From positions 186,001 to 250,000 of IMG/VR virus record IMGVR_UViG_3300024262_006558: a stretch of DNA of 64,000 nt; one strand, 5' to 3'. A program made the position numbers and the translations under genes. The notes under the pieces are model-generated. The model searched no databases. It had not been told where the DNA came from and saw only the letters and a list, made by a program, of their open reading frames with translations. Shown here piece by piece: positions 17,995 through 27,068 of the stretch; the stretch's first letter is position 1; every line of letters begins with the position of its first letter. The DNA comes from a virus.

Positions 17995-18059
17995 TTCAAG
18001 ACACATGCAACAAAAGTATGCATTTTACGTTCCTATATTAGGAACTAACTTGTAATGCT

Positions 18060-18911
18060 ATGAAAAATTTGATAATAATTTTATTGTTTACTTCATTTAT
18101 ATCTTCTGCCAATAAGATTAATTGGGAGAACTTCAACTATGAAGATTATAATACTGCCCTAACGGAAGAGATTTCAAAAGTAAGAGCTAATTTGCTAGCT
18201 CCTAAGTATGATACAATTTTATTAAAAGCGGCTCAATACCATGGATACTACACGGCTTCAAATGAGTTAGTTGGTCACTATGACACCTCTAATGTTATGT
18301 CTAAAACTTGTTCTGATAGAATAAGAATGTTCCTTCCTAGCGCAAGCATTGTAAGTTACTACACTTTATGTGAATTAGGCTCTAGCAATGTAATAGATGA
18401 TAGCTATAGCCGTGAAATAATTTGTTCATTCACATTTAACAAAAGCATAAAAACTTATAGAGACTTAGCTGTTTATGTGTTGAGCATTTACAAAACATCT
18501 CCAGGGCATTGGCAGAGAGTTGTATATGGAAACAATAACAATAACACTAGCGCTAGTGAAAGGGTGGCAGGGTTTGCTGGAATGATAGATGGTAAAGTTT
18601 ACTCAGTTATATTATTCTATGATGATTCATATTACCATGATAATCAAAAGTGTTTTATTTCATTGATAGATCAAATGGGTGAAGGTATCCACAACGATGC
18701 ATATGATTATGTGCAATTAAACAATGTGGCCGCAAAAAACAACTCTACTTTAAAAGTATTAGATATTGGGGGTGAGAAGTTTGAAATAAAAGTATCTATA
18801 GATTACATAAATCATATAGACGAAGGCTTAATAGATTCTAACTTAAGAGATAGAATAGATAGAGATCTTCAGAAAAGAAAAAGTGATTACATAAAAAAAG
18901 CGGGATTTTAA
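18060..18911 (+). CDS. Secreted CAP/SCP-like protein
   Basis: The protein has 283 residues with an N-terminal signal peptide (about 1-17). The mature part follows the CAP (SCP-PR1-Ag5) pattern: EEISKVRANLLAP, then LLKAAQYHGYYTAS with H near residue 61, GHYD, SPGHWQRVV near residue 150 and a later beta strand. CAP proteins are secreted and act as proteases or lipid and surface binders in various lineages. The role in the phage is open. Confidence 0.55.
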   Translation: MKNLIIILLFTSFISSANKINWENFNYEDYNTALTEEISKVRANLLAPKYDTILLKAAQYHGYYTASNELVGHYDTSNVMSKTCSDRIRMFLPSASIVSYYTLCELGSSNVIDDSYSREIICSFTFNKSIKTYRDLAVYVLSIYKTSPGHWQRVVYGNNNNNTSASERVAGFAGMIDGKVYSVILFYDDSYYHDNQKCFISLIDQMGEGIHNDAYDYVQLNNVAAKNNSTLKVLDIGGEKFEIKVSIDYINHIDEGLIDSNLRDRIDRDLQKRKSDYIKKAGF

Positions 18912-18924
18912 ATCCCGCTTTAGT
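18896..18924. terminator. Bidirectional terminator
   Basis: AAAGCGGGATTT pairs with AAATCCCGCTTT. It lies between convergent genes and overlaps the end of the CAP-like gene. Confidence 0.8.
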
Positions 18925-18926
18925 TT

Positions 18927-20501
18927 TTACTTAACCGTTTTCAGTGTGATATTTGCAAATTGATCAGGTGCATACTTCTGAGCATTTTGCGGATCATTAG
19001 CATATTCAATGTCCCCAATTTTAGAAGTTGTATTTACTCCTGTAATTCTTTTAAGAATATCTGGATCTTTAACTTTAAGATCAACTAGAACTTGTTTTAA
19101 TAAAGCATCAGCTCTATCTTGCGCAAGCATTTTGTTGTTATCTACTCCAGCTTGTCCTGGAAGAGATTTAAAATTGTCACCAAGATTGTTGTTATCCTTA
19201 GTGTTGTCATATGATGTAGGAACTTGAGAAGAGTTACCATGAACCGTAATCTCAAATTTAGCTTCAGGATACTTTTCTACAAATACTTCAATTTGATTAA
19301 TCATTTCTTTGTAAGAATCCTTGTCAGTTTGAACGGTTGTTCTATTGTATTTGAAAAGATCATTCTCTTTAACAGACAGCTGTTCTGTAGAAGTTGAATC
19401 ACCTGGAGTCTCATTGCCTTCTATCCCTTTTCCATAAACCAATCCAATACTAATACTATTTCCCTTTACAGAAAAAGAAGTTTTACCTGGAGCTGCAATG
19501 AAATCTTTTGAACCTCCTTTTAATTTAGCAAAGTTAACGCCTTTTTTATCATAAAACGCGTTCTTGTTTCTAGGATTAGATTTTATTATGAAAAAACCTA
19601 CAAACTGCATAGTTTCTCCATTATTTGTTATCTCTTGAGGATAATCTGAAACCGTATATATAATAGGGGATTCATCCTCACTAGCAACAACTACATAATT
19701 TTTATTATCAGTAACACCTTTTACTGTATCTGTTTTATAAGCGTCATAGCTTCTTGATAATTGATGACCCCATCCAGCGCTTAACTTCTCTGATGTCTTC
19801 AACGTATAAGGAACTGCTATACCTCCAATATCGCTTCCATATTGATAATCTGAAACATCAATAGAAGCTTTCATGTCACTAATATTTTGATTAGTTAATG
19901 TATCTTGTACGAACATACCTCTTACAATACCAAAATTAAACACATCAGGTTTACCTTGAACATCAATACCTGCTTTCTCAGCAGCCATTTCTATTTTATC
20001 AGGATCAATACCAGCTTGTTCTAATTGTTGAGCGCTTGCTAAATTAGTACCTAACAAGTTAGCCATTATAGCAACAGTAAGCACTCCTCTTCTAAGATAC
20101 CTTTTAAGAACGTCAGTAATAGCCTCCTCAAGCATGCTAACCTCTTGTATTTTGTGCATTTCTGCCTCTAGAGCTAATTTAATTTCATTAAACACTCTTT
20201 CTTCTTGTATAACCTCAGACAAAATATCTCTGTCACCATCTGGCACAACTTGGTATTCAACCAAGTTGGAGAATCTACTTGTTTGTTCTGTAGGTATTAA
20301 TTTTTGCTTAGGCTTAGCGTCTTCAGCAACAAATTTGTCATTAAATTCATAAGAATTAGTAACTATCTTACATTGCTCAGTAAGACTTTTTATATCATCA
20401 AGTGTGATGTTTTTAAGTTCCTGGCGTTTTTTATCCGCTTCTTCTTTAAGCATTTGTCTTGCTTCAGAAATTACGTGCTTTTCGAAATCTTCTCTGTTCA
20501 T
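18927..20501 (-). CDS. Protein with C-terminal OmpA-like domain and internal hydrophobic segment
   Basis: The protein has 524 residues. The N-terminal 130 are helical and charged. Around 133-155 a basic-hydrophobic-LASAQ segment looks like a signal peptide, but it is far inside the protein. The C-terminal 140 resemble an OmpA/MotB peptidoglycan-binding domain (EITVHGNSS, NNKMLAQDRADALLKQVL). A virion protein whose tail part binds peptidoglycan at entry, or a host-membrane anchor, would fit. A TATTTATAA element (20538-20546) lies upstream. Confidence 0.6.
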   Translation of the reverse strand: MNREDFEKHVISEARQMLKEEADKKRQELKNITLDDIKSLTEQCKIVTNSYEFNDKFVAEDAKPKQKLIPTEQTSRFSNLVEYQVVPDGDRDILSEVIQEERVFNEIKLALEAEMHKIQEVSMLEEAITDVLKRYLRRGVLTVAIMANLLGTNLASAQQLEQAGIDPDKIEMAAEKAGIDVQGKPDVFNFGIVRGMFVQDTLTNQNISDMKASIDVSDYQYGSDIGGIAVPYTLKTSEKLSAGWGHQLSRSYDAYKTDTVKGVTDNKNYVVVASEDESPIIYTVSDYPQEITNNGETMQFVGFFIIKSNPRNKNAFYDKKGVNFAKLKGGSKDFIAAPGKTSFSVKGNSISIGLVYGKGIEGNETPGDSTSTEQLSVKENDLFKYNRTTVQTDKDSYKEMINQIEVFVEKYPEAKFEITVHGNSSQVPTSYDNTKDNNNLGDNFKSLPGQAGVDNNKMLAQDRADALLKQVLVDLKVKDPDILKRITGVNTTSKIGDIEYANDPQNAQKYAPDQFANITLKTVK

Positions 20502-20590
20502 AGCTATTAATTGATCAATAATCGCAAACCGATTTACTTATAAATATCAAAAAAAACAGTATATTCAACTTTTTAATTTTTTTGTTGTAA

Positions 20591-20622
20591 TTTGTTTTTT
20601 CACTTTCCTTTCTTTAGATTTA
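20591..20622 (+). promoter_or_regulatory. Bacteroidota-type promoter, TTTG-N20-TAGATTTA
   Basis: The minus-7-like box ends 3 bases before the ATG at 20626, so the transcript would be nearly leaderless. Confidence 0.4.
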
Positions 20623-20625
20623 AGC

Positions 20626-20811
20626 ATGGAATTTTCAGATTTAAATATAGACACATTTATTGAGAATAAAGATAGTAAATTACAAGTGAAATATCACTGT
20701 GTTTGCGATGATCCAGAGAACCCTAAATTCACATTATTAAACGAGTCTGGAGAAGTAGTTTTTAAAACTCTTCAGGAAATAAAAAAAGAAGAATATGTCA
20801 AATGTAGTTGA
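20626..20811 (+). CDS. Hypothetical protein, 61 residues
   Basis: A small acidic protein with no recognised family. Its end overlaps the next gene by 17 bases, which suggests coupled translation. Confidence 0.55.
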   Translation: MEFSDLNIDTFIENKDSKLQVKYHCVCDDPENPKFTLLNESGEVVFKTLQEIKKEEYVKCS

Positions 20812-21091
20812 AAGCTTACAGAAAATACTTGATAAGTCTAGCGGTAATGGTTTTGAGTTTAGAACTGGTTCAGAAATAACAAACATAGAATATTTAGGTT
20901 TTGGTAGATTTGATGTTGGGATAATACCTTCAGATTCAGACACGGAAATTTCTTTTATTTTTCATTGGAACGAGTTGTTTTTTAATCACAATTTTGCTAA
21001 ATGTTTTTTCGGAGAAGACTCGTATAAACAACAGTTGCAAATTATGGTGCTGGAAGAGAATCCTTTAGAGTATCTTTTGAAATTAATCTAA
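20795..21091 (+). CDS. Hypothetical protein, 98 residues
   Basis: A small protein with beta strands and a C-terminal helix (LQIMVLEENPLEYLLKLI). It overlaps the preceding gene and lies upstream of the NAD block. Function unknown. Confidence 0.6.
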   Translation: MSNVVESLQKILDKSSGNGFEFRTGSEITNIEYLGFGRFDVGIIPSDSDTEISFIFHWNELFFNHNFAKCFFGEDSYKQQLQIMVLEENPLEYLLKLI

Positions 21092-21148
21092 ACATTTAGC
21101 AACAATTAATTGTTTTTTTCGTTTTATAATTGAACGTGCAATTAATTT

Positions 21149-21667
21149 ATGTTAAAAAAGATTATAAGTGGAGGTCAGACTGGGTCTGACCTAGGAGGAT
21201 TAGAAGCAGGTAAAGATCTCGGTCTAGAAACTGGCGGAACGGCTCCAGAAGGCTGGCTGACAGAACTAGGCCCACAAAAAGAGCTACTACAACAGTATGG
21301 TTTATCTGAAGGTCCAAAGGATGTTAGAAAGTTTGTTAAAAGAACAATGCTGAATGTAGATTGTTCTGATGCTACTATTGCATTTAGATTGAAGAAAAGC
21401 CCTGGCACTGATAAAACCATTGGATATGCTCACAATAAAAAGTGGGAATATCCAAATGACATCTTGGAAACAAGCAATTATAAACCTATATTTGTCATCC
21501 ATAATCTCAACGCTGTGCCTATTAGAAAAATTGCCGCATGGTTAATAGATAATAAAGTTAAAGTTCTTAACGTTGCTGGGCATAGGGAAAAATCTTGGCC
21601 AGGACTACAACAGATAACAAGAGAAATAATTAAAGCAATATATTATGAGCAAAAATCTAAAGCCTAA
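21149..21667 (+). CDS. SLOG-superfamily / putative molybdenum-carrier-like protein
   Basis: The protein has 172 residues. The start KKIISGGQTGSDLGGLEAG is the nucleotide-binding loop of the MoCo-carrier (cpYpsA/SLOG) family; TGGTAPEGW and later NVAGHREKSWPG also match. SLOG domains bind nucleotide-derived ligands, and some occur in NAD-linked immune systems. Its end overlaps the nicotinate phosphoribosyltransferase gene by 23 bases, so it is part of the NAD operon. A role with ADP-ribose-type ligands is inference. Confidence 0.7.
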   Translation: MLKKIISGGQTGSDLGGLEAGKDLGLETGGTAPEGWLTELGPQKELLQQYGLSEGPKDVRKFVKRTMLNVDCSDATIAFRLKKSPGTDKTIGYAHNKKWEYPNDILETSNYKPIFVIHNLNAVPIRKIAAWLIDNKVKVLNVAGHREKSWPGLQQITREIIKAIYYEQKSKA

Positions 21668-23162
21668 AGATTGTGCAGTTCCATCCGCTTCAGCACCTAT
21701 GGTAGCTGATGCATATGAATACACTATGGCGGAAGCCAATATTGTAAACCAAATAACAGGAATCAAGTCTATATTCAACGCAGCCTTAAGAGGTATGCCA
21801 ACTAATAAGGTAGTTGGAGAGTTTGAGCATAAAGGTATTAAATACCCTGAGTTGCAAAAAAGGAGCTTCATGATTAATTGCGGACTTGAACAAGTACTAG
21901 CTCTTGTGACAAACACAACCCCAGAGGGGATGGTAGTCATAAAGAATTATTTCAAAGACATTCTAGGGAACAAAAATCAAGAATTTCTAGATTGGATTGA
22001 GCAATTTTCATTCAAAGGCGATTTATATGCCATGGATGAAGGGATTCCATTTTTCTCTCATGAGCCACTAGTTAAAGTGGTTGATGATTTTGAGAGCGGT
22101 CAATTATTCGAAAGCGTAATACTATCGGTCCTTAATAGGGAAATAAATGTAGCAACTACCGCACATGACGTTTATAATGCATGCAAGGATAAGGTGTTGC
22201 TGGAAGGAGCTTCTCGTAGAGCAATGTCTCAACAGGATGCGATAATGCTGTCAAGAGCAGCTTTAATAGGCGGATTCACAGCAACTTCAAATGTGGGATA
22301 TGGAATTCAAAACGATACAAAAGTAGGGGGTACTCACGGCCATTCTTACGTATTGCTTTATGGAAGCGAATACGAAGCTTTTACAGCGCAAGCAAAACTG
22401 CATGGCGATAACACCACTTTCCTTTTAGATACTTATGGAAACGTCAAGAGAGCCATGTTTATAGCGCTTATAGTAGCGGAAGAGCAAGGTTTAAACCATT
22501 GGAAGTACAGATTAGATAGCGGAGACCTACTAAAGCAAGCTATATGGATCCATAGCGCTATGAAAAAGTGCAATTTCAAAAGGAATCAATACGACATTGT
22601 AGCTAGTGATGATCTTAATGCGGGTAAAATCGCAGCAATAGAAGCTGGCGGAGGGGATATTGCATCATATCTAATGGGCACATTTCTAAGTATTCAATCG
22701 AAAGGTCCAGGTATTGTATTCAAGCTTACAGCAAGGGAAGGTGAAGAAGGTAGATGGATTCCTACAGCTAAGTATTCAGAGAACCCAGCAAAATCAACTA
22801 TTGGAGGAGATCTTCAAATTTACAGAATAGAAGGGTCTGATGGGTTCTATGTGAAAGACATAATCGCATTAGCTGATGAAGAAATAGGAGGGTTGATTAA
22901 AGAGGGGGAAAAGGCTAAAGGGTTATTGAAGCAAAGGATTCAAGGGGGTAAGTTAATATATCCAATACCTACTATATCTGAAATACAGCAAATAAGAGAT
23001 GAGGAGTTAGCTAAATTCAAAGATATTGAAAACTACCCTGTTTTTAGAAGCAATAAAGTTAAAGATACTCAGGATGAAATAAAGCGAGAGATTGACTCTC
23101 AAAATTCTAAAGTAATTATTCCTGAAAAATTCAGAAAAATATTTGAAGAAGAGTGTAAATAA
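21645..23162 (+). CDS. pncB: Nicotinate phosphoribosyltransferase-like enzyme
   Basis: The protein has 505 residues and is read as joining nicotinate and PRPP to give nicotinate mononucleotide. Motifs of the nicotinate type: VADAYEYTMA at the start, LEGASRRA near residue 187, GGFTATSNVGYG, GTHGHSYV near 233, YRLDSGDL near 290, and IVASDDLN. I prefer nicotinate over nicotinamide specificity because of LDSGDL and the EGASRRA/TSN blocks; this needs an alignment. It is the first step of a pathway completed by the genes at 23963 and 24933. Confidence 0.8.
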   Translation: MSKNLKPKDCAVPSASAPMVADAYEYTMAEANIVNQITGIKSIFNAALRGMPTNKVVGEFEHKGIKYPELQKRSFMINCGLEQVLALVTNTTPEGMVVIKNYFKDILGNKNQEFLDWIEQFSFKGDLYAMDEGIPFFSHEPLVKVVDDFESGQLFESVILSVLNREINVATTAHDVYNACKDKVLLEGASRRAMSQQDAIMLSRAALIGGFTATSNVGYGIQNDTKVGGTHGHSYVLLYGSEYEAFTAQAKLHGDNTTFLLDTYGNVKRAMFIALIVAEEQGLNHWKYRLDSGDLLKQAIWIHSAMKKCNFKRNQYDIVASDDLNAGKIAAIEAGGGDIASYLMGTFLSIQSKGPGIVFKLTAREGEEGRWIPTAKYSENPAKSTIGGDLQIYRIEGSDGFYVKDIIALADEEIGGLIKEGEKAKGLLKQRIQGGKLIYPIPTISEIQQIRDEELAKFKDIENYPVFRSNKVKDTQDEIKREIDSQNSKVIIPEKFRKIFEEECK

Positions 23163-23173
23163 ACATTATTATT

Positions 23174-23776
23174 ATGGATAAATTAAATATAAAAAAAGAA
23201 GAAACGGTTTTTGACAATTACTTTCAAATAGTTCAAGCTGATATTGAAGTAGGGAAAGGCGATGGCGCTAGGATTATTAAGCGTTTAAAACTTGACAGGC
23301 CTGACGCTGTATCTGTGTTAATTTTTAATTCTGACACAAATGAGTTTGTTTTGGTAAAACAAAATAGGTATCCTATTGTAGCTAAAAATGGAAACGATCC
23401 AATCTATGAAACACCAGCGGGTATTGTAGATCCAGGTGAAGAGCCAATAGAGGCTGCTATTAGAGAAACTAGGGAAGAGGTTGGGTATGAAGTTAAAGCT
23501 GACAATATGGATCTTTTCCGTGAATACTATTCTGGGGTAGGTTATTCTTCTGAAAGAATTTTTCTTTATTTCACAACTGTCACCAACAAAGATAGAGTGG
23601 AAGAAGGCGGGGGTCTAGAAGATGAAGGGGAATTCCTTGAAGTTATACATGTTTCAAAAGATGAAGTGTTTAGAATGTTAGACACAAATGAGATAGTCGA
23701 TGGTAAAACAATCATTTCTCTTTTCTTTATAAGAACGGCTCTTATGGATGCTGAAATCGAAAATCTAAACGGATAA
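23174..23776 (+). CDS. Nudix hydrolase, ADP-ribose pyrophosphatase-like
   Basis: The protein has 200 residues. The Nudix box lies at residues 83-105 (G-x5-E-x7-RETREEVG) with the N-terminal extension usual in NudF-type ADP-ribose pyrophosphatases. It would split ADP-ribose into AMP and ribose 5-phosphate. In this operon it could clear ADP-ribose released by NAD-cleaving defences and supply ribose phosphate for PRPP; that link is inference. Confidence 0.8.
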   Translation: MDKLNIKKEETVFDNYFQIVQADIEVGKGDGARIIKRLKLDRPDAVSVLIFNSDTNEFVLVKQNRYPIVAKNGNDPIYETPAGIVDPGEEPIEAAIRETREEVGYEVKADNMDLFREYYSGVGYSSERIFLYFTTVTNKDRVEEGGGLEDEGEFLEVIHVSKDEVFRMLDTNEIVDGKTIISLFFIRTALMDAEIENLNG

Positions 23777-23780
23777 TAAA

Positions 23781-23984
23781 ATGTCAAACATAACGTTATT
23801 TAGCATGAGTATGGGGGCTTTATGGTCCGCATACTCATGGCTTGTTATTGGCGACTCGTTAGTTTGGGGATGGAAAATTCCAATAGGAATAGTTGTGTGC
23901 GTGATTTCTCAAGCGTTAATTGAGATTTCTTTAAACGGTTTAGGTATTTTAATCCAAATGTTATGGAAAAAAATAAGAAAATAG
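23781..23984 (+). CDS. Small membrane protein, 67 residues
   Basis: Two hydrophobic helices (about 5-25 and 29-58) end in a basic KKIRK tail. It starts 4 bases after the Nudix gene and overlaps the NadD start by 22 bases, so it belongs to the NAD operon. Function unknown. Confidence 0.6.
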   Translation: MSNITLFSMSMGALWSAYSWLVIGDSLVWGWKIPIGIVVCVISQALIEISLNGLGILIQMLWKKIRK

Positions 23985-24604
23985 GATTATATTTTGGATC
24001 ATTTAACCCAATAACTAATGCTCACATAATGGTATCTTTACAAGCTATAGAGTATAAAAATAAATTCGAATTAGATGAAGTTTGGTTTGTGGTTTCTCCG
24101 CAAAACCCTCACAAGGACCCAATCGATCTCGCCCCTGTAGAAGATAGAGTGAAAATGATAAGGGGTGCAATAGAGGATATAGGTGGCTGGAGTGATGAAA
24201 ATCATCGTTTAAAATGCTGCACTAAAGAGCTTGAGCTTCCCTCACCATCTTACACCCACATTACATTCGAAGAACTTGAAAAAGAGAATCAAGATTGTGA
24301 ATTCGTTATTGTTTGTGGAGCTGATACTTACGACAATATTCCTAAATGGAAATATGGAGAAAGCATTTGGAAAAAATATAACTTTCTTATCGTTGAGAGG
24401 GGTGACAGTGGAAAGGGAGGGTTTTACCGAAAGTCTGGAGATGATTTTATTCCTGGTCATTTTAGCGTTTCAGCATCCCTAGTGAGAGAGCGTTTGAAAA
24501 ACGGATTGAATATAACTCCTCTGGTTTCAGAAACAGTAAAAAAGCACATATTAAATAATAAGCTTTACGTAAGTTCAGCATCAACAAGCAATGAACTTAA
24601 TTAA
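23963..24604 (+). CDS. nadD: Nicotinate-nucleotide adenylyltransferase
   Basis: The protein has 213 residues. GLYFGSFNPITNAHI (residues 8-22) is the nucleotidyltransferase GxFxPxHxGH-type motif, and FSVSASLVRERLKNG near 170 replaces the ISST-x-R motif. It adenylates nicotinate mononucleotide to nicotinate adenine dinucleotide, the second step. The family also includes NMN-using members, so substrate choice is inferred from the neighbours. Confidence 0.85.
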   Translation: MEKNKKIGLYFGSFNPITNAHIMVSLQAIEYKNKFELDEVWFVVSPQNPHKDPIDLAPVEDRVKMIRGAIEDIGGWSDENHRLKCCTKELELPSPSYTHITFEELEKENQDCEFVIVCGADTYDNIPKWKYGESIWKKYNFLIVERGDSGKGGFYRKSGDDFIPGHFSVSASLVRERLKNGLNITPLVSETVKKHILNNKLYVSSASTSNELN

Positions 24605-24926
24605 GCCTCATATATTATTTGTAATATCAGCATTCCTATTTAGCACACTGTTCATAGTTGTCTCAGTAACAACTATGACAGCTAATAGTAATATTAAAAC
24701 CTATCACAAAGACAATAAACAATTATTATCACTCTACATAGATGAATATAGTGATAGCTTATATTGCGCAGTAACTGTTGAGCAGATACAGGTTCATATA
24801 ATGTTTCTTAATAGAGTTTATGAAGAAGTTGATGTTGAAAATGCAACAATTGAGTACTTTCTCTCGTTATACGTTATAAGGTACGGATCAACCATATATG
24901 AAGAAGAGCATCAAATAAAAAATTAG
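24591..24926 (+). CDS. Membrane-anchored protein, 111 residues
   Basis: One N-terminal membrane helix (about 8-30) is followed by a soluble part of about 80 residues. It overlaps the NadD gene by 14 bases and ends 6 bases before NadE. Function unknown; co-transcription with the NAD genes is likely. Confidence 0.6.
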   Translation: MNLIKPHILFVISAFLFSTLFIVVSVTTMTANSNIKTYHKDNKQLLSLYIDEYSDSLYCAVTVEQIQVHIMFLNRVYEEVDVENATIEYFLSLYVIRYGSTIYEEEHQIKN

Positions 24927-24932
24927 AATAGC

Positions 24933-26747
24933 ATGAAATTAAAAACAGCAATTAGTCAGATTAAGCCAGTTACTGGAGATATTGATGGGAATACCCATCA
25001 AATAATCACGGACATTAGAAAAGCTATTAATGAAGGCGTTGATATTATCGTTTTTCCAGAATTAGCAATTACTGGATATTGTTGCGGAGCTCTTTTTGCA
25101 CAAAAACACTTCATTCAATATAATCTTGATTTCCTTTACAAAAAAATATTGCCAGAGGTGACTGGCGACCTTATTTGCGTAATAGGTCACGCGTCTTTCC
25201 ACAAAATAGATGAAGATAACCCTTTCGACAAAGGTGTTGAAAATCAAGACTTTGCATTATACAATTCATGTTCAGTCATTCAGAGCGGGGAGATATTGAA
25301 AAAATACAATAAAGTGTTTCTAGCAAATGATGGACATCATGAGGATAGAAAATATTTCACCCCAGGCATTCATAGCGATAATCTAGATGAAAACCCAATA
25401 GGGCTTTCCATTAAAGTCAAAGGTCAATACATACGTCTTAACACGCTTATTTGTGAAGACATATGGCAAAATCCTGAAGTGTATGATTATGCATTTGACT
25501 CAGTACACACGCAAGGTTTCCCATCAGTAACTATCGCATTAAATCATTCTTATTTCTATTATGGAAAAACAAAAGAAAGATTAAAGATTTGTGAAAAGAT
25601 AGCTAATACATTTGGGCATTCGGTTATCTATTGTAATCCAGTGGGGGTCGGAGACATTGTCAAAAACATCATGATATATGATGGAAACAGTTTTGCTATA
25701 GATGGGTTTGGTCAACTAGTATATCAGGCCCCAGCTTTTAAAGAGGAGTTAGGTATATTTAATCTTGACATCAAAAATGCTAATGAAACAATTAAAGAAA
25801 ATCACCCCAGCAAATACGAAGAAATATTTGACGCCCTAGTATTTACTCAAAAAGAATTCTTTAGAGTTTGCGGATTGAAAAGAGCTCAAGTTCACATAAG
25901 TGGCGGCTTAGATTCAGCGGTTGCTGCAGTTATTAGCGTAAAAGCTATGGGGGCTGAAAATTGCTTTTTCATCTCTAATCCAACATCCTTCAATGGCGAG
26001 GAAACTAGGAGGGCAGCTCAAAGTATATCTCAATTCTTAAGAGTTAAGTTGTGGTGGAATCCAACTGGTGAAATAGTTAATCTTATTGAAAGAGTTCATG
26101 AGAAATCTTTCAATGATAAACCTAATCAAACTGGATTAGCATCTATACACGCTGTCTCTAGAACTGTTCAAGGTTTAGCTGCGTCACACTTCTTCTCTAG
26201 CGGTATAGTAGCTGCAGGCAATCATACAGAGATAGTTTTAGGATGGGCTAGTTTCCATGATATAGGTAGCATTGGGGTCATGTCTATAATAGGAGACCTT
26301 ACTAAAGTTGAAGTGTTCGAGTTAGCTAAATATATTAATGAAAGACTTGAATTAGAAGTGATACCTTCAGAACTGTATGATGGAAGAATGAAGCCTGCGG
26401 CTGAATTGCCAGATGCAAATGAAGACCCGTTTGATTACTTTGTGGTAAGCGGTATATGCGCAGAGATTATAAGAAATAAAAAAGGTATTAAAGAATTAAC
26501 CGAAGCATTCAATACTAAAACTTTAACTGAAGAGTTTTTCCCGCTAGACTGGGATAATAAGACCGTTTATGAAAAGCTAACGTTAGAACAATTTAAGAAG
26601 CAGTTAGAGGGATGTTTTCACCTCGCTAGAGTGAGTGTTTACAAAGCCGCTCAAAGTGCTCCAGTTCCATTGATATCTAGATTTAGTAGAGGGTTCTCAA
26701 GTAGAGAGACCCTTATTAATCACTACAAAGGAGATTATAAATTATAA
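24933..26747 (+). CDS. nadE: Glutamine-dependent NAD synthetase
   Basis: The protein has 604 residues. The N-terminal nitrilase-type glutaminase has the triad Glu43 (FPELAITGY), Lys127 (YNKVF) and Cys174 (ICEDIW). The C-terminal synthetase has the ATP-binding SGGLDS loop at 323-328. It converts nicotinate adenine dinucleotide, ATP and glutamine to NAD+, the last step of the Preiss-Handler route. Both catalytic parts look intact, so the enzyme should work. Confidence 0.95.
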   Translation: MKLKTAISQIKPVTGDIDGNTHQIITDIRKAINEGVDIIVFPELAITGYCCGALFAQKHFIQYNLDFLYKKILPEVTGDLICVIGHASFHKIDEDNPFDKGVENQDFALYNSCSVIQSGEILKKYNKVFLANDGHHEDRKYFTPGIHSDNLDENPIGLSIKVKGQYIRLNTLICEDIWQNPEVYDYAFDSVHTQGFPSVTIALNHSYFYYGKTKERLKICEKIANTFGHSVIYCNPVGVGDIVKNIMIYDGNSFAIDGFGQLVYQAPAFKEELGIFNLDIKNANETIKENHPSKYEEIFDALVFTQKEFFRVCGLKRAQVHISGGLDSAVAAVISVKAMGAENCFFISNPTSFNGEETRRAAQSISQFLRVKLWWNPTGEIVNLIERVHEKSFNDKPNQTGLASIHAVSRTVQGLAASHFFSSGIVAAGNHTEIVLGWASFHDIGSIGVMSIIGDLTKVEVFELAKYINERLELEVIPSELYDGRMKPAAELPDANEDPFDYFVVSGICAEIIRNKKGIKELTEAFNTKTLTEEFFPLDWDNKTVYEKLTLEQFKKQLEGCFHLARVSVYKAAQSAPVPLISRFSRGFSSRETLINHYKGDYKL

Positions 26748-27068
26748 TAAAGTTTCTAAAAAAGCAACAACTTCTCTATAAGGAGAAGTGTTGCTTTTTT
26801 TACTATCTTTTAAAGTAAGCGTGACATAATTTAATATATCTTGTCCAGACAATTGCATTTCTTCACCTGAAGAATCAAACATATCCATCTCATAAAAACT
26901 AGCAGGTTTTTTCTCAAAGTAATTATCTTTAGCCTTCAATATTTGATCAATAGCCTGGTCATTCATTGGTGAAAGAGCTTGAGACATTTCTTCATCAGTG
27001 TAAGCTGGAGCTCCATACTCATTTAAGTAGCTCACTAATTCTTCTTTAACTATTTTTTTTAAATCCAT
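26742..27068 (-). CDS. Hypothetical protein with KKIVKEE N-terminus, 108 residues
   Basis: It begins MDLKKIVKEELVSYLNEYG, the same N-terminal pattern as the genes at 16683 and 27313. The remainder is acidic and helical. Its 3' end overlaps the end of nadE and holds a two-way terminator. Confidence 0.6.
   Translation of the reverse strand: MDLKKIVKEELVSYLNEYGAPAYTDEEMSQALSPMNDQAIDQILKAKDNYFEKKPASFYEMDMFDSSGEEMQLSGQDILNYVTLTLKDSKKSNTSPYREVVAFLETLL
26760..26800. terminator. Bidirectional terminator
   Basis: AAAAGCAACAACTTCTC pairs with GAGAAGTGTTGCTTTT (one mismatch). It lies inside the 3' end of the minus-strand gene and just after nadE. Confidence 0.75.

Noticed and set aside
21645-23162. 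Calling this gene nicotinamide phosphoribosyltransferase
   Set aside because: The LDSGDL, EGASRRA and TSN blocks fit the nicotinate enzyme better, and NadE downstream fits nicotinate as the source. An alignment is needed to be certain.
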